Of a stretch of 55,876 nucleotides of DNA, positions 42,682 through 50,748 are shown in pieces. Origin of the DNA: CAZZEX01 sp964653285. Lineage in GTDB: Bacteria > Chloroflexota > Anaerolineae > B4-G1. The notes under the pieces were generated by a model. The model saw nothing but the letters and a program-made list of their open reading frames with translations, was not told the origin of the DNA and did not search any database. Where the stretch lies: assembly GCA_964653285.1 (NCBI GenBank), contig CAZZEX010000022.1, positions 1 through 55,876 on the forward strand, given 5' to 3'. The stretch's first letter is position 1, and the number at the start of each line of letters is the position of its first letter. Position numbers and translations under genes: made by a program.

Positions 42682-44379
42682 TCAGCGCAGTGCGCAGGTC
42701 AGGACACAGACTACAGCGAGGCCCAAGGTGGCCGTGCCCAGGGCGAACCAGAGGGAAGGACGCCAAGGGCGCTGAACGATGAGCGCATCTATGCCAATCT
42801 CCCCCGCGACGGTAGTCAGCGCGACCTCGTGGTGCTTCTGTTGCCAACCCTGTACCAGGCGCACCGGCCGCCCGTCGAGCGAGACGGGCCGAGGCGCTTT
42901 CCCATCTACGCTCACCTCGACCTCGCCTGCGCCCGGGCCGGGCACCAGTGTCAGGGAAGCGCCTTCAAACGTGAAGTGCAGTGTAGCGCCGGGCGTAATC
43001 GTCCGCCGGCAGGTCCCCAGCATCGCCGCTGCGTCGCGTATCGTCTCCCAATCCCCTGCATACTCCAGCGCCCAGTGATCCCCCTGGTGGACGCCGGGGG
43101 AGAGGGCCGGCGTGAGGCCAGTCGCGTACTCTCGCATCGCCTGGTAGACCGGCAGGGGAGTGAAGTCCGGCTCGACCATGCGGAAGTAGTACATGGACTG
43201 GTTACACTCGGCATCGGAGGCGCGCTTGAAGAACCAGAAGTTGACCACGCCGACCCAGGGCCACTCCTCCATTGCGCGCTGGTAGGCCAATACCGCGTAG
43301 CGTGCCTGCTGCTCCGGCGTCACCTGACCATAAGCACCCCAGTCCTGGACAGCCGGATCGTTGGGCACGGCGTTGGAGTTCATCTCGCTGATCCATACAG
43401 GCTTGGCCGCGTCGCCGTTGGCCACCATGATGTCGCGGATGTAGATCGGGCGGGAAAAGTTGATGTTGAGCGGCCGCATGCGGCGGTCAGTGGGGCCGGA
43501 CCAGAGCATATAATCGTTGACGGCCATAATGTCAAAGCAATCAGCCGCGCCAGCATCGTACATGCGCTGGAGGAAGACGAAATCGCTCAGGCCCAGCGCT
43601 GGCCCTGGCCCAGGGTGGAGTGAGACGGTGGGAGCCAGCGCCCCGCTGATGATGACCGCGTTGGGGTCGGCCTCCCTGGCACGGCGGTACCCCTCACACA
43701 GGAGCCGTGTATAGCCCTCCGGGTACACCGGCTGCTCGCCCCACTCGGGATAGATGTTGGGCTCGTTCCACAGTTGGTAGTAGCGCACACGCCCCCGGTA
43801 GCGCGAGACGACGGCGTAGACGTAATCGCCCCAGTCGGCCAGGTCGTCGGGAGGGGCGTAGGTGCCGATGGTGTCCGTCAGCGCGCGGGTCCAGGCGGGC
43901 GGGTTGCTCAGGCGGGGGACGACTTCCAGGCCGTACTGCCCGGCCAGGTCCACGATGTGGTCATACTTCTCCCAGGCGGAGCGGTGGGGCTCGTGCCGCC
44001 GGTCTTCGAAGTCTCCTTTGCCGTGGATCTCGATGTCCTCCCAGGGGAACTCCTGGCGCACCCAGTGGAAACCAGCGTCGGCGATCATCTGCAACGACTT
44101 CTCACGCTTCCATTCCTCTACCTCCTGCTCCAGGAAGACGTTGATGCCAAAGGGGTTGACGCCAGCGTAGGCCACGGGCACATCGGGTGCCGTGCGCGGC
44201 TGGGGGTGGAGGACGTTGGCTACCAGTTGGCCCATTCCGCGCACCTGGGGCAGCAGGTCCTCTTCCCCCGTGCAGGCAAACATCACCTCCCCCCGCCTGG
44301 GGGGGGCAAGAAGAGAGGACTGGCAGGCGGACAGAATCAGCAACGCCAGAATGGCCAAAGTGAGGGTTAGTCTGCGCAT
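42682..44379 (-). CDS. Lipoprotein with a glycoside-hydrolase clan A (cellulase/GH39-like) domain
   Basis: A 565-residue exported protein. A lipoprotein signal ends in LILSAC, with Cys19 as the lipidated residue. The TIM-barrel domain (about 70-420) carries the clan A acid/base Glu206 in YYQLWNEPNIYP and a likely nucleophile Glu332 in PVWISEMNSN, the expected strand 4 and 7 positions. A C-terminal beta-rich domain (about 450-535) and a final membrane helix (about 543-563) follow, so the enzyme may be tethered at both ends. The substrate is an unknown beta-linked glycan. It lies two bases upstream of the glycosyltransferase-propeller gene, so the pair may build or trim a surface glycan. Confidence 0.75.
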   Translation of the reverse strand: MRRLTLTLAILALLILSACQSSLLAPPRRGEVMFACTGEEDLLPQVRGMGQLVANVLHPQPRTAPDVPVAYAGVNPFGINVFLEQEVEEWKREKSLQMIADAGFHWVRQEFPWEDIEIHGKGDFEDRRHEPHRSAWEKYDHIVDLAGQYGLEVVPRLSNPPAWTRALTDTIGTYAPPDDLADWGDYVYAVVSRYRGRVRYYQLWNEPNIYPEWGEQPVYPEGYTRLLCEGYRRAREADPNAVIISGALAPTVSLHPGPGPALGLSDFVFLQRMYDAGAADCFDIMAVNDYMLWSGPTDRRMRPLNINFSRPIYIRDIMVANGDAAKPVWISEMNSNAVPNDPAVQDWGAYGQVTPEQQARYAVLAYQRAMEEWPWVGVVNFWFFKRASDAECNQSMYYFRMVEPDFTPLPVYQAMREYATGLTPALSPGVHQGDHWALEYAGDWETIRDAAAMLGTCRRTITPGATLHFTFEGASLTLVPGPGAGEVEVSVDGKAPRPVSLDGRPVRLVQGWQQKHHEVALTTVAGEIGIDALIVQRPWRPSLWFALGTATLGLAVVCVLTCALR

Positions 44380-44479
44380 TGCGCCGCGATTATACCCCGC
44401 TTCTTGTGAGATGCAAGAGGCCTGGCGCGGTTGCCCCCTCCCCTTGCAGGGGGGAGCCGGAGGGGGTGGACGACTCGTG

Positions 44480-44839
44480 TCAGGCTGGTTGGTTGACCAG
44501 CGCGGCTATGGGCCCTGGGATCTCGTTGGACGCCAGGTAGAACCGCACCTCCTCGCGGGCTCCCTCGAACATGCGGATGAGCTCCCTGTCGGAACCCTTG
44601 AAGCCACCGACCGAGCGGCGGGCGCACGTGCAACAGCCCAATGAGGCGCGGTAACTGTCCAGATCGCAGGTGAGGCAACTCCCCAGTCTAATCATCATCA
44701 ACGAGAAACCCAACACGTCCTCGTGACCGTCGGGGAGTGCGGCGATATGGTCAATCAGTCCGGCCCACTCAGGTCCGCGCAGGTCGCGCAGTTGGGGGAC
44801 GCAACGGGGTGGAAAGAGAATTTCGCTTTCAGGGTACAT
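44480..44839 (-). CDS. Small Cys-rich protein of unknown function
   Basis: A 119-residue protein with a cluster of five Cys in GSCLTCDLDSYRASLGCCTC, suggesting a metal or iron-sulfur site. Flanking helices are charged (GSDRELIRMFEGAREEVRFY). AAGGA precedes the ATG. I recognise no family. It is an isolated gene between the glycoside-hydrolase-like lipoprotein and the ABC exporter. Confidence 0.55.
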   Translation of the reverse strand: MYPESEILFPPRCVPQLRDLRGPEWAGLIDHIAALPDGHEDVLGFSLMMIRLGSCLTCDLDSYRASLGCCTCARRSVGGFKGSDRELIRMFEGAREEVRFYLASNEIPGPIAALVNQPA

Positions 44840-44920
44840 TGCTACACGTAGTCCTTTTGAGATTCAAGTGGCATAATGATAACACAAAAGCGGGCCGATT
44901 TCAAGGATTTTCAGGGAACT

Positions 44921-46183
44921 TCATCCCCCGTGTCCGCCTCGCAAGATCAGCCAGATTTCCTTGAGCGTGGGGCGCTTGCCGTAGATGAGCAGCCCCACCC
45001 GGAACAACTTCACCCCCACCCACAGCGCCGCCGGGATGGAGAGCAGCAGCACGACGATGCTGCCCACCACGTCCACCCAGGACACCTCCGCCAACGGCAA
45101 GCGCATCATCATCATCGTGGGCGCGGTGAGGGGGAAGAAACTCAGTACCCGCGCTATGAGCATGTTCGGATTGGTGAAGAGGAAGCCGCTGAGCATGTAC
45201 GGCACGGCAGCGAAGAAAGAGAAGATGCCGGCCAACTGCTGGCTCTCTTGCATCGTCGTGCCCAGCGCGCCCACCCCGGCCATGAGGACGGCGTACAGCG
45301 TGAAGCCGAGCAGGTAGTAGACCACCCCCAGGATCAGGACGCGCGTCGGGACAAAGGCCGCCCCAGCGACGGCCAGGAGTGCCACCGCCCCACCGCTGAA
45401 TCCTGCCGCGCTGAGCAGCCAGACCAGCACCTGGGTCAACCCCAGTGCCCCCAGGCCCGCCACCTTCCCCGTCATCAACTCCACCGGCCGGACCGAGGAG
45501 ACGACAACCTCGATCACCCGGCTCTCCTTCTCCTCGGCCACGCTCTGCAACAGGTAGCCCGACGAGGTGAAGATGGTCATCACCAGGAACATAGCCAGGA
45601 AGTAGGGGACGACGAAGGTGAAGACGAATCCCCAGGGCCCCTCGCCCTGGGTCTCCCCGCCGGAGGAAATCACCCGAGACTCCACATTCATCGGGTCGGC
45701 TGCTCGCTCCCGAAACGTCGGATCCACCTGGTCGGCCAGCAGATGATCCACGAAGAAGGCCCGCACCGTCCCCGAATCGCTGACCGCGGCCGCGCTGAAC
45801 CCGCTCCCCATGCTCATCACCATCACCCGCCCCGTCTCCAGGTAATCCTCCCCGATCACCAGTACTTTCGAGACCTCCTCGGCCTTCAGCGCCGCCTCCG
45901 CTTCCTGCTCGCTCAAGTATGGGACAAAGTCCTCCTGGTATTCCGGCAGGATGGGGGAGAAATAGCCCGACCCGTCCACCACGCCGATGGCCGCATCCCC
46001 GATCTCAAACTGTTTCTCGAAGAGCTCGCCAAGTTGACGGGCCTGTCCCGCGAAGAAGGTGCCGACCAGCAGGACGACGATGCCCAGCACAGGCACGATC
46101 GCCGTCATGATAATGAACCCTGCCCGCCGCACGTTGGTCAGGTACTCGTGGCGGGCGACCACCCAGACCTTGCGCCAATCCAT
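44921..46183 (-). CDS. ABC-2-type exporter permease (NatB-like)
   Basis: A 420-residue membrane protein with an N-terminal helix (GFIIMTAIVPVLGIVVLLVG), a large extracytoplasmic domain (about 60-200) and about five C-terminal helices including the EKESRVIEVVVSSVRPVELM loop that is diagnostic of NatB/ABC-2 permeases. ATG 46181-46183 is chosen because GGAGG lies seven bases upstream; the longer frame reads through a repeat. With the ATPase gene directly upstream it makes an exporter, perhaps for sodium or small molecules. Confidence 0.85.
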   Translation of the reverse strand: MDWRKVWVVARHEYLTNVRRAGFIIMTAIVPVLGIVVLLVGTFFAGQARQLGELFEKQFEIGDAAIGVVDGSGYFSPILPEYQEDFVPYLSEQEAEAALKAEEVSKVLVIGEDYLETGRVMVMSMGSGFSAAAVSDSGTVRAFFVDHLLADQVDPTFRERAADPMNVESRVISSGGETQGEGPWGFVFTFVVPYFLAMFLVMTIFTSSGYLLQSVAEEKESRVIEVVVSSVRPVELMTGKVAGLGALGLTQVLVWLLSAAGFSGGAVALLAVAGAAFVPTRVLILGVVYYLLGFTLYAVLMAGVGALGTTMQESQQLAGIFSFFAAVPYMLSGFLFTNPNMLIARVLSFFPLTAPTMMMMRLPLAEVSWVDVVGSIVVLLLSIPAALWVGVKLFRVGLLIYGKRPTLKEIWLILRGGHGG

Positions 46184-46231
46184 CACATCGCCTCCAATTG
46201 ACGTCCGTGAAAAGCCATCACGCGACGTCGT

Positions 46232-46315
46232 GGCGGGTATGGAAACCCGCCCTATGTCATCCACCGCTCACCACGGCGGGTATGGAAACCCGCCCTATGT
46301 CATCCGCCGCTCACC
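46232..46315. repeat. Two 41-bp direct repeats containing the palindrome GGCGGGTATGGAAACCCGCC
   Basis: Copies at 46232-46272 and 46275-46315 differ at one base. Each contains GGCGGGT, a 6-base spacer and ACCCGCC, a 7-bp-arm hairpin. The second copy includes the last codons and stop of the ABC ATPase gene (46300), so the unit has been duplicated together with the 3' end of the gene; the first copy fills the gap before the permease. Confidence 0.75.
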
Positions 46316-47184
46316 GCAGCCACGAAGATGTCCTCCAGCGGCACTGGTGACACCTCGAACGCCCGAATCTCCACCCCCCGGTCCAGGAAAGCGCGCAGCA
46401 CCTCCTGGGATCCGGCTCCCTCTGCCAGAGTCAGGTTGAACGCCCCGTCGTCCGGTTCCACCTCCACCACGCCGGGCAGGTCAGGGGGGATCTGGGAGGC
46501 ACGGACCCGGATGGCGTGGGGAGCATACTCCCGCTTGATCTCCGCCAGCGGGCCGTAAAGCACTGCCTGTCCCCGGTTGATGAGGAGAATGCGGTCGCAC
46601 AGCGCCTCTACCAGGTTCATCTGGTGCGAGCTCAGGACGATCGTCTTTCCCTCCCGGTGCAGTTCGGCCACGAAATCCTTGACGCGCTCCGCGTTGACCG
46701 GATCCAGCCCCTGGAATGGCTCGTCCAGGAAGAGCACCTCCGGGTCGTGGACCAGGCTGGCGACGAGCTGGAGCCGCTGCTGCATGCCCTGGCTCAGGTC
46801 CCTGACCTTGCGGGCAGCCCACTCCTCCAGTTGTATTCGCTCCAGCAGGCCCATCGCCCGCTCCCGCGCCGCCGGCCGGGGCACCCCCTTCAGTTCGGCC
46901 AGGTAGACCAGGGTGTCCAACACCTTTAGTTTGCGGTAAAGCCCGCGCTCCTCCGGCAGGTAGCCGACTCGTCCCTTCGCCCGGCCCGGCGGCTGGCCCA
47001 GGACCACCACGGTCCCTTCATCAGGCTGGAGAATGTCCAGCACGACACGGATGGTGGTGGTCTTCCCGGCCCCGTTGGGCCCCAGGAGGCCAAAGATTTC
47101 CCCCTGTTCCACCTCAAAGGAGAGGTGGTCTACCGCCACCACGTCCCCGTATCGTTTCACCAGGTCCTGTATTTGGATGATCAC
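46300..47184 (-). CDS. ABC exporter ATP-binding protein (NatA-like)
   Basis: A 294-residue ABC ATPase. Walker A GLLGPNGAGKTTTIRV, Q-loop region VGYLPEERGLY, signature DLSQGMQQRLQLV, Walker B VLFLDEPFQGLDP and switch His SSHQM are all intact, and a C-terminal extension (about 225-294) follows as in NatA/DrrA types. The GTG at 47182-47184 is chosen as start since GGAGG lies about eight bases before it; the open frame continues upstream into a ferredoxin remnant. The permease gene follows after 116 bases of repeat. Confidence 0.9.
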   Translation of the reverse strand: MIIQIQDLVKRYGDVVAVDHLSFEVEQGEIFGLLGPNGAGKTTTIRVVLDILQPDEGTVVVLGQPPGRAKGRVGYLPEERGLYRKLKVLDTLVYLAELKGVPRPAARERAMGLLERIQLEEWAARKVRDLSQGMQQRLQLVASLVHDPEVLFLDEPFQGLDPVNAERVKDFVAELHREGKTIVLSSHQMNLVEALCDRILLINRGQAVLYGPLAEIKREYAPHAIRVRASQIPPDLPGVVEVEPDDGAFNLTLAEGAGSQEVLRAFLDRGVEIRAFEVSPVPLEDIFVAAVSGG

Positions 47185-47448
47185 GCTCTTTCCTCCATTT
47201 GACACCTTCCCGATAGAAATATACAACCAAGTGTGGAGAAACGCACCCCGCCAGCGAAACTTCCCTACCGTACCCCGCCCAATCTGGATGGCCTCCTGGG
47301 GACACTGGTGGACACACCGCATGCACAAGTAACAACGGTCTGCGAAGCGAATTTGACCATCCTCAAGCCGGATGTTGTGTGATAGGCATATCTGGACGCA
47401 GAGCATGCAGCGGTTGCAGCGCTCGTCGGCGTAGAACCGCCGCTGGTT
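47185..47448 (-). pseudogene. Remnant of a two-[4Fe-4S] ferredoxin (EFR1-type) domain
   Basis: The minus-strand frame upstream of the ABC ATPase, open from a TAG at 47449-47451, encodes RRFYADERCNRCMLCVQIC and then DRCYLCMRCVHQCPQEAIQI, two C-x2-C-x2-C-x3-C motifs. This is the C-terminal part of the flavodoxin-ferredoxin proteins of the EFR1 family. No start codon or flavodoxin domain precedes it, so it is taken as a truncated gene. By chance or by fusion it runs in frame into the ATPase. Confidence 0.6.
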
Positions 47449-47561
47449 CTACAGCATCTCATCATCTCCTCGCGTGCAATTATATTGCATTTCACTCTTC
47501 CTGACAACCCGGCAGACTGGAGTCTTGCTTGCTCCAGCGACCGCGCCGAATCTTGCACCGC

Positions 47562-47589
47562 TGGACAAACGGCGAGGGATGAGTACAAT
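47562..47589 (+). promoter_or_regulatory. Candidate sigma-70 promoter for the MNT-HEPN unit
   Basis: TGGACA (47562-47567) and TACAAT (47584-47589) each match five of six consensus bases, with a 16-base spacer. It lies 64 bases before the start of the nucleotidyltransferase gene. Confidence 0.4.
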
Positions 47590-47652
47590 AGGAAAAGTAG
47601 AGAGCATACCAAGCCGTGATACGCATCCCGCAACATGCATCACGAGGTAGAT

Positions 47653-48090
47653 GTGAGCGTTATGGCAAAAGATAAAATGACCCGACTGCAACACTTAACC
47701 GAAAACGAACGCGCCGCGCTGGAGGATTTTGTCGCCCGGCTGCGCCAGTGTTACGGGGACGACGTACTGCGCGTGGTACTGTTCGGCTCCAAAGCACGCG
47801 GGGATTTTGACGAAGAATCGGACCTCGACGTGCTAATCGTCATACGCTTCCCCGATGAGGGGTATTGGCAGCATTGGAAACAGATCGTTGATATAGCCTG
47901 GGAAGCGGAATTTGAGCATAGCGTGGTTATGTCAACTATCGTCAGGACGCCGGCTGTGTACGACCAGATGCAGCGTGACCGCTTGCTTCTTTACCGGAAC
48001 ATTGAAAGGGATGGGGTGGCGTTATGGACGTTGCAACCCGACGTGCCTATGTCCGAGTTCGCCTGGCCAAAGCCAGGGATGATCTGGTAA
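47653..48090 (+). CDS. MNT-type minimal nucleotidyltransferase (HEPN partner, antitoxin)
   Basis: A 145-residue minimal nucleotidyltransferase. The catalytic loop is VVLFGSKARGDFDEESDLDV, with the Gly-Ser pair and the Asp-x-Asp pair. In HEPN-MNT modules this protein neutralises the HEPN RNase, in studied cases by adding AMP to the toxin. GTG 47653 is used because GAGG precedes it at good spacing; ATG 47662 is the alternative. The gene overlaps the HEPN gene by 67 bases, which points to coupled translation. Confidence 0.83.
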   Translation: MSVMAKDKMTRLQHLTENERAALEDFVARLRQCYGDDVLRVVLFGSKARGDFDEESDLDVLIVIRFPDEGYWQHWKQIVDIAWEAEFEHSVVMSTIVRTPAVYDQMQRDRLLLYRNIERDGVALWTLQPDVPMSEFAWPKPGMIW

Positions 48091-48458
48091 CGGCTCGCGA
48101 TGACCTGGGACATGGACACTGGCGAGGCGCGATCAACCGTGCATACTATACGATCTTTCACACAGCCTCGGCCGCTTTACTATGGCACGGTACCGAACGT
48201 GCCAGACACTCTGGCGTTCAATCCGCCTTTGGCGAGTTTTTGATCAAACCAGGAACTATTGAAGCAGAGTACGGCCGGATTTACAGCCAGGCACGCAAAG
48301 CGCGTGAAGAGCACGACTATGACCTGGATGTGGCCTGGCCTTCGGCGGAAGAAGCCAAACAAATTGTCGCCGACGCTGAACGCTTTATCACTCGCGTGGA
48401 GCGCTACCTGCGTGAGGTAGGGGCGATAGATGCGCAACACGCAACACGTAATACGTGA
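48024..48458 (+). CDS. HEPN-domain toxin
   Basis: A 144-residue helical protein. The HEPN catalytic motif R-x(4-6)-H is present as NRAYYTIFH (Arg, six residues, His), and the segment RVRLAKARDDLVTARDDLGH is typical of the first helix. HEPN toxins are metal-independent RNases. It pairs with the overlapping MNT gene. The last codons are made from the AACACGCAACACG-type repeat, so the true C-terminus has been extended by that repeat. Confidence 0.83.
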   Translation: MDVATRRAYVRVRLAKARDDLVTARDDLGHGHWRGAINRAYYTIFHTASAALLWHGTERARHSGVQSAFGEFLIKPGTIEAEYGRIYSQARKAREEHDYDLDVAWPSAEEAKQIVADAERFITRVERYLREVGAIDAQHATRNT

Positions 48459-48459
48459 G

Positions 48460-49983
48460 ATGGCGATACCAGTGAATCCCTACGTCGCCGGCAACCCTGT
48501 CGGTGATAGCCCCGCCTTTGTGGGACGGGCGGACGTGCTGCGCGAGGCGGGGCGCGTCCTGCGCCGTTCCCAGGATAACGCCATTGTCCTCTACGGCCAG
48601 CGGCGCATCGGCAAGACCTCCATCCTGCAACACCTGGCGGCCCAACTGCCCGGCGAAGGGCCGTACCGCCCCGTCTACTTTGACCTGCAGGACAAGGCTG
48701 ACTGGCCCCTGGGCCGTGTGTTGGGTGACCTGGCCCTGACCATCGCCCACGCCTTGGGCCAGCCTGATCCTGACCTGGGCAGTAATCTTGAAGCCATCTT
48801 TCGCGGTGAGTGGCTCCCCGACATCCTGGATGACTTGCCAGATGATTGCTCGCTAGTGCTACTCTTCGATGAGTTCGACGTGCTGGCCGACCCCCAGGGA
48901 GAACAAGCAGCCAAAGCCTTCTTCCCCTACCTGCGCGGCCTGCTCGCCAGCGACCCCGGGCGACTGCAATTCGTCTTTGTCATCGGCCGCAACGTAGACG
49001 ATCTGGATAGCATCGCCCTGTCTCTCTTTAAGGACACGCCCTACCAGCATGTCTCCTTGTTGAGCCGGGAGGACACCGCCGACCTGGTGCGCCTGTCGCA
49101 GGCCAACGGCACTCTGCGTTGGCCCGACGAGGGTGTGGAGCGGGTCTGGCAACTGACTCACGGCCATCCTTTCTTGACCCAGCAACTCTGTTCCCACGTC
49201 TGGGAGCGGGCCTACGACGAGTACAAGGTGCGACGCACTTCGGAAGTGCGTCGCACCTTGCCTGCTATCTCCCCGCAAGATGTAGACACGGCCGTCCCCG
49301 ACGCGCTGGAGGCCAGCCGCAATGCGCTGGAGTGGCTGTGGGACGGGTTGCCCCCGGCCGAGCGGGTCGTGGCCTCCGCGCTGGCCGAGGCCGGCCCCGG
49401 CCCCATCACCCAGGAAGGATTGGAGAGCCTATTGCACGAGAGCGGCGTGCGCGTCATCATCCGGGAACTGCAAAACGCCCCCCAACTCTTGCAGGGTTGG
49501 GACCTGATCGAACCCGCCAACGGCGGCTACCACTTCCGCGTCGAGATGCTGCGGCGCTGGCTCGTCGACCACAAGCCGCTGCGCCGCGTGCAGGAGGAAC
49601 TGGACCGCATCGAGCCGGTGGCCGACAGCCTCTATCGTGCTGCTTTAGGATTGTACCGATGGATCAGCCTGGGCTTGGCTCTGGCCTGGGTGCTGACTGG
49701 CTGGCTGGGGGAGAAAGCTGACTGCACGGGGCTCGTTGTGGCGCTTGACGGGGCAGGCGGTGGAGCGGGCGCCGTGACACTCGGCGTGGTGGGCAACATG
49801 GCACTTATTGTGGTGGGTATCGCGACGTCCGTTGCGCTTCTCAGCATGGCGGGCGGCATAGGAGAGTTCGTGATGGGCGTTGTAGCGTTTGTCGTGGCGT
49901 TCAACCAGGGACAATCCACTGCCATCGTAGGCGAACCACGCAGCGGCAAGACCTCGCTGCTTCTGTACCTGTCCGCGTTGTAG
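48460..49983 (+). CDS. P-loop (AAA/STAND-like) ATPase with C-terminal membrane segments and a foreign P-loop tail
   Basis: A 507-residue protein. The N-terminal ATPase domain has Walker A LYGQRRIGKTSILQHL and Walker B LVLLFDEFDVL. A winged-helix-like middle follows, then two or three membrane segments (about 395-480). The last 25 residues (NQGQSTAIVGEPRSGKTSLL) repeat the Walker A of the ATPase at 50749-52065 nearly base for base, so this tail is a duplicated fragment that ends at a TAG soon after. A 35-bp palindrome is translated in frame as KVRRTSEVRRTL near residue 265. The role is unknown; it sits between two toxin-antitoxin units. Confidence 0.72.
   Translation: MAIPVNPYVAGNPVGDSPAFVGRADVLREAGRVLRRSQDNAIVLYGQRRIGKTSILQHLAAQLPGEGPYRPVYFDLQDKADWPLGRVLGDLALTIAHALGQPDPDLGSNLEAIFRGEWLPDILDDLPDDCSLVLLFDEFDVLADPQGEQAAKAFFPYLRGLLASDPGRLQFVFVIGRNVDDLDSIALSLFKDTPYQHVSLLSREDTADLVRLSQANGTLRWPDEGVERVWQLTHGHPFLTQQLCSHVWERAYDEYKVRRTSEVRRTLPAISPQDVDTAVPDALEASRNALEWLWDGLPPAERVVASALAEAGPGPITQEGLESLLHESGVRVIIRELQNAPQLLQGWDLIEPANGGYHFRVEMLRRWLVDHKPLRRVQEELDRIEPVADSLYRAALGLYRWISLGLALAWVLTGWLGEKADCTGLVVALDGAGGGAGAVTLGVVGNMALIVVGIATSVALLSMAGGIGEFVMGVVAFVVAFNQGQSTAIVGEPRSGKTSLLLYLSAL
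49225..49259. repeat. 35-bp palindrome (17-bp arms, 1-base centre) inside the ATPase gene
   Basis: The arm at 49225-49241 (AAGGTGCGACGCACTTC) and its exact reverse complement at 49243-49259 are separated by one base. It keeps the reading frame and adds a charged peptide between two helices. The same architecture recurs at 55732-55766 and, with 15-bp arms, at 52132-52162. Confidence 0.8.
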
Positions 49984-49989
49984 ATGCGG
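49901..49989 (+). repeat. Duplicated P-loop fragment (copy of 50840-50928)
   Basis: About 89 bases repeat with only a handful of differences at an offset of 939 bases. The fragment covers the Walker A region of the ATPase at 50749-52065 and, in this position, replaces the natural C-terminus of the upstream ATPase. It can only arise by partial duplication or recombination between the two genes. Confidence 0.75.
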
Positions 49990-50033
49990 ATAAAACCGCG
50001 TAGTGCGTGTAGCCAAACGAAAGAGGATGGTGA

Positions 50034-50357
50034 ATGATGATTGATATCTTGGATGTGACGGAACTCCCCGCCGAAGAACTGGCTTCCATCTTCAAGCAGG
50101 GCGCTATCTTGCGCCTGCCCTATCTCGAGAGCCGCTTACGCCGGGCGCAAGAGCAGATCAAACATTTTGAGGAGAAATACGAGACGACGCTAGAGACACT
50201 CAAGTCCCAAGGACTCTCTGACGATGCCGGTTATGAGCTCCACGAGGACTTTATCGAATGGGAGTACTGGGACGACGTGATGCACAAAACCAGGACGACC
50301 ATCAAGAATGTACGGAGGATCCTGGAGAGCATGGAGGAAGCCGTTGTCGTCCACTGA
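50034..50357 (+). CDS. Probable antitoxin (TumA-like) upstream of a TumE-family toxin
   Basis: A 107-residue acidic, helical protein with a coiled-coil-like middle (RRAQEQIKHFEEKYETTLET). It precedes and overlaps a TumE-family (DUF6516) gene, the usual place and size of its TumA antitoxin. The identification rests mainly on this position; the sequence alone is not diagnostic. AGAGG seven bases before the ATG gives the start; a second ATG follows at once. Confidence 0.6.
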   Translation: MMIDILDVTELPAEELASIFKQGAILRLPYLESRLRRAQEQIKHFEEKYETTLETLKSQGLSDDAGYELHEDFIEWEYWDDVMHKTRTTIKNVRRILESMEEAVVVH

Positions 50358-50703
50358 GGAAAGAGTGTACGAGATCGGGCGCAAGTATGCTCATCTCGTG
50401 CAGGATCTGCTCGTTTTGCGCTTGACCGAAGAGATGCTCAAGCTGACCCTGGTGCTGAACGACGGCACCACTTTGCGAGTAGTAGAAAGACGGCAACGTG
50501 GGACGTTGACGCGGTACAGTTACTATTGGCTCGACACCGAGAACCGGTTAAAGATCGGATGGGACAATGCACCGCATCACGAACACCTGGCGAACTTTCC
50601 GCATCATAAGCACATTGGAGAACGAGCCATCAGAAAAGCCTCATACGAAGTATGCCTGGAGGACGTAATGGCTGTTCTGGAAAACAAGGTGGGCCAGGGG
50701 TGA
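50344..50703 (+). CDS. TumE-family toxin-like protein (DUF6516)
   Basis: A protein of about 119 residues. The conserved block YSYYWLDTENRLKIGWDNAP then HLANFPHHKHIG is the hallmark of DUF6516/TumE proteins. The TTG at 50344 is taken as start because GGAGG lies six bases before it; it overlaps the antitoxin gene by 14 bases. An earlier ATG (50308) is possible. TumE proteins are toxin components of type II systems; the target here is unknown. Confidence 0.72.
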   Translation: MSSTEERVYEIGRKYAHLVQDLLVLRLTEEMLKLTLVLNDGTTLRVVERRQRGTLTRYSYYWLDTENRLKIGWDNAPHHEHLANFPHHKHIGERAIRKASYEVCLEDVMAVLENKVGQG

Positions 50704-50748
50704 CCGCTCTCACGCAACACGTTTCACGTTTCACGCCCGGAGGTCTCT

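Noticed and set aside
42680..42847. N-terminal extension of the glycosyltransferase-propeller protein
   Set aside because: The extension overlaps the end of the upstream lipoprotein gene and is not membrane-like; the ATG two bases after that gene gives a normal N-terminus.
46300..47406. A single 368-residue ferredoxin-ABC fusion protein
   Set aside because: The GTG at 47182-47184 has a good ribosome-binding site exactly at the normal N-terminus of an ABC ATPase, and the ferredoxin part lacks its own start and its flavodoxin half.
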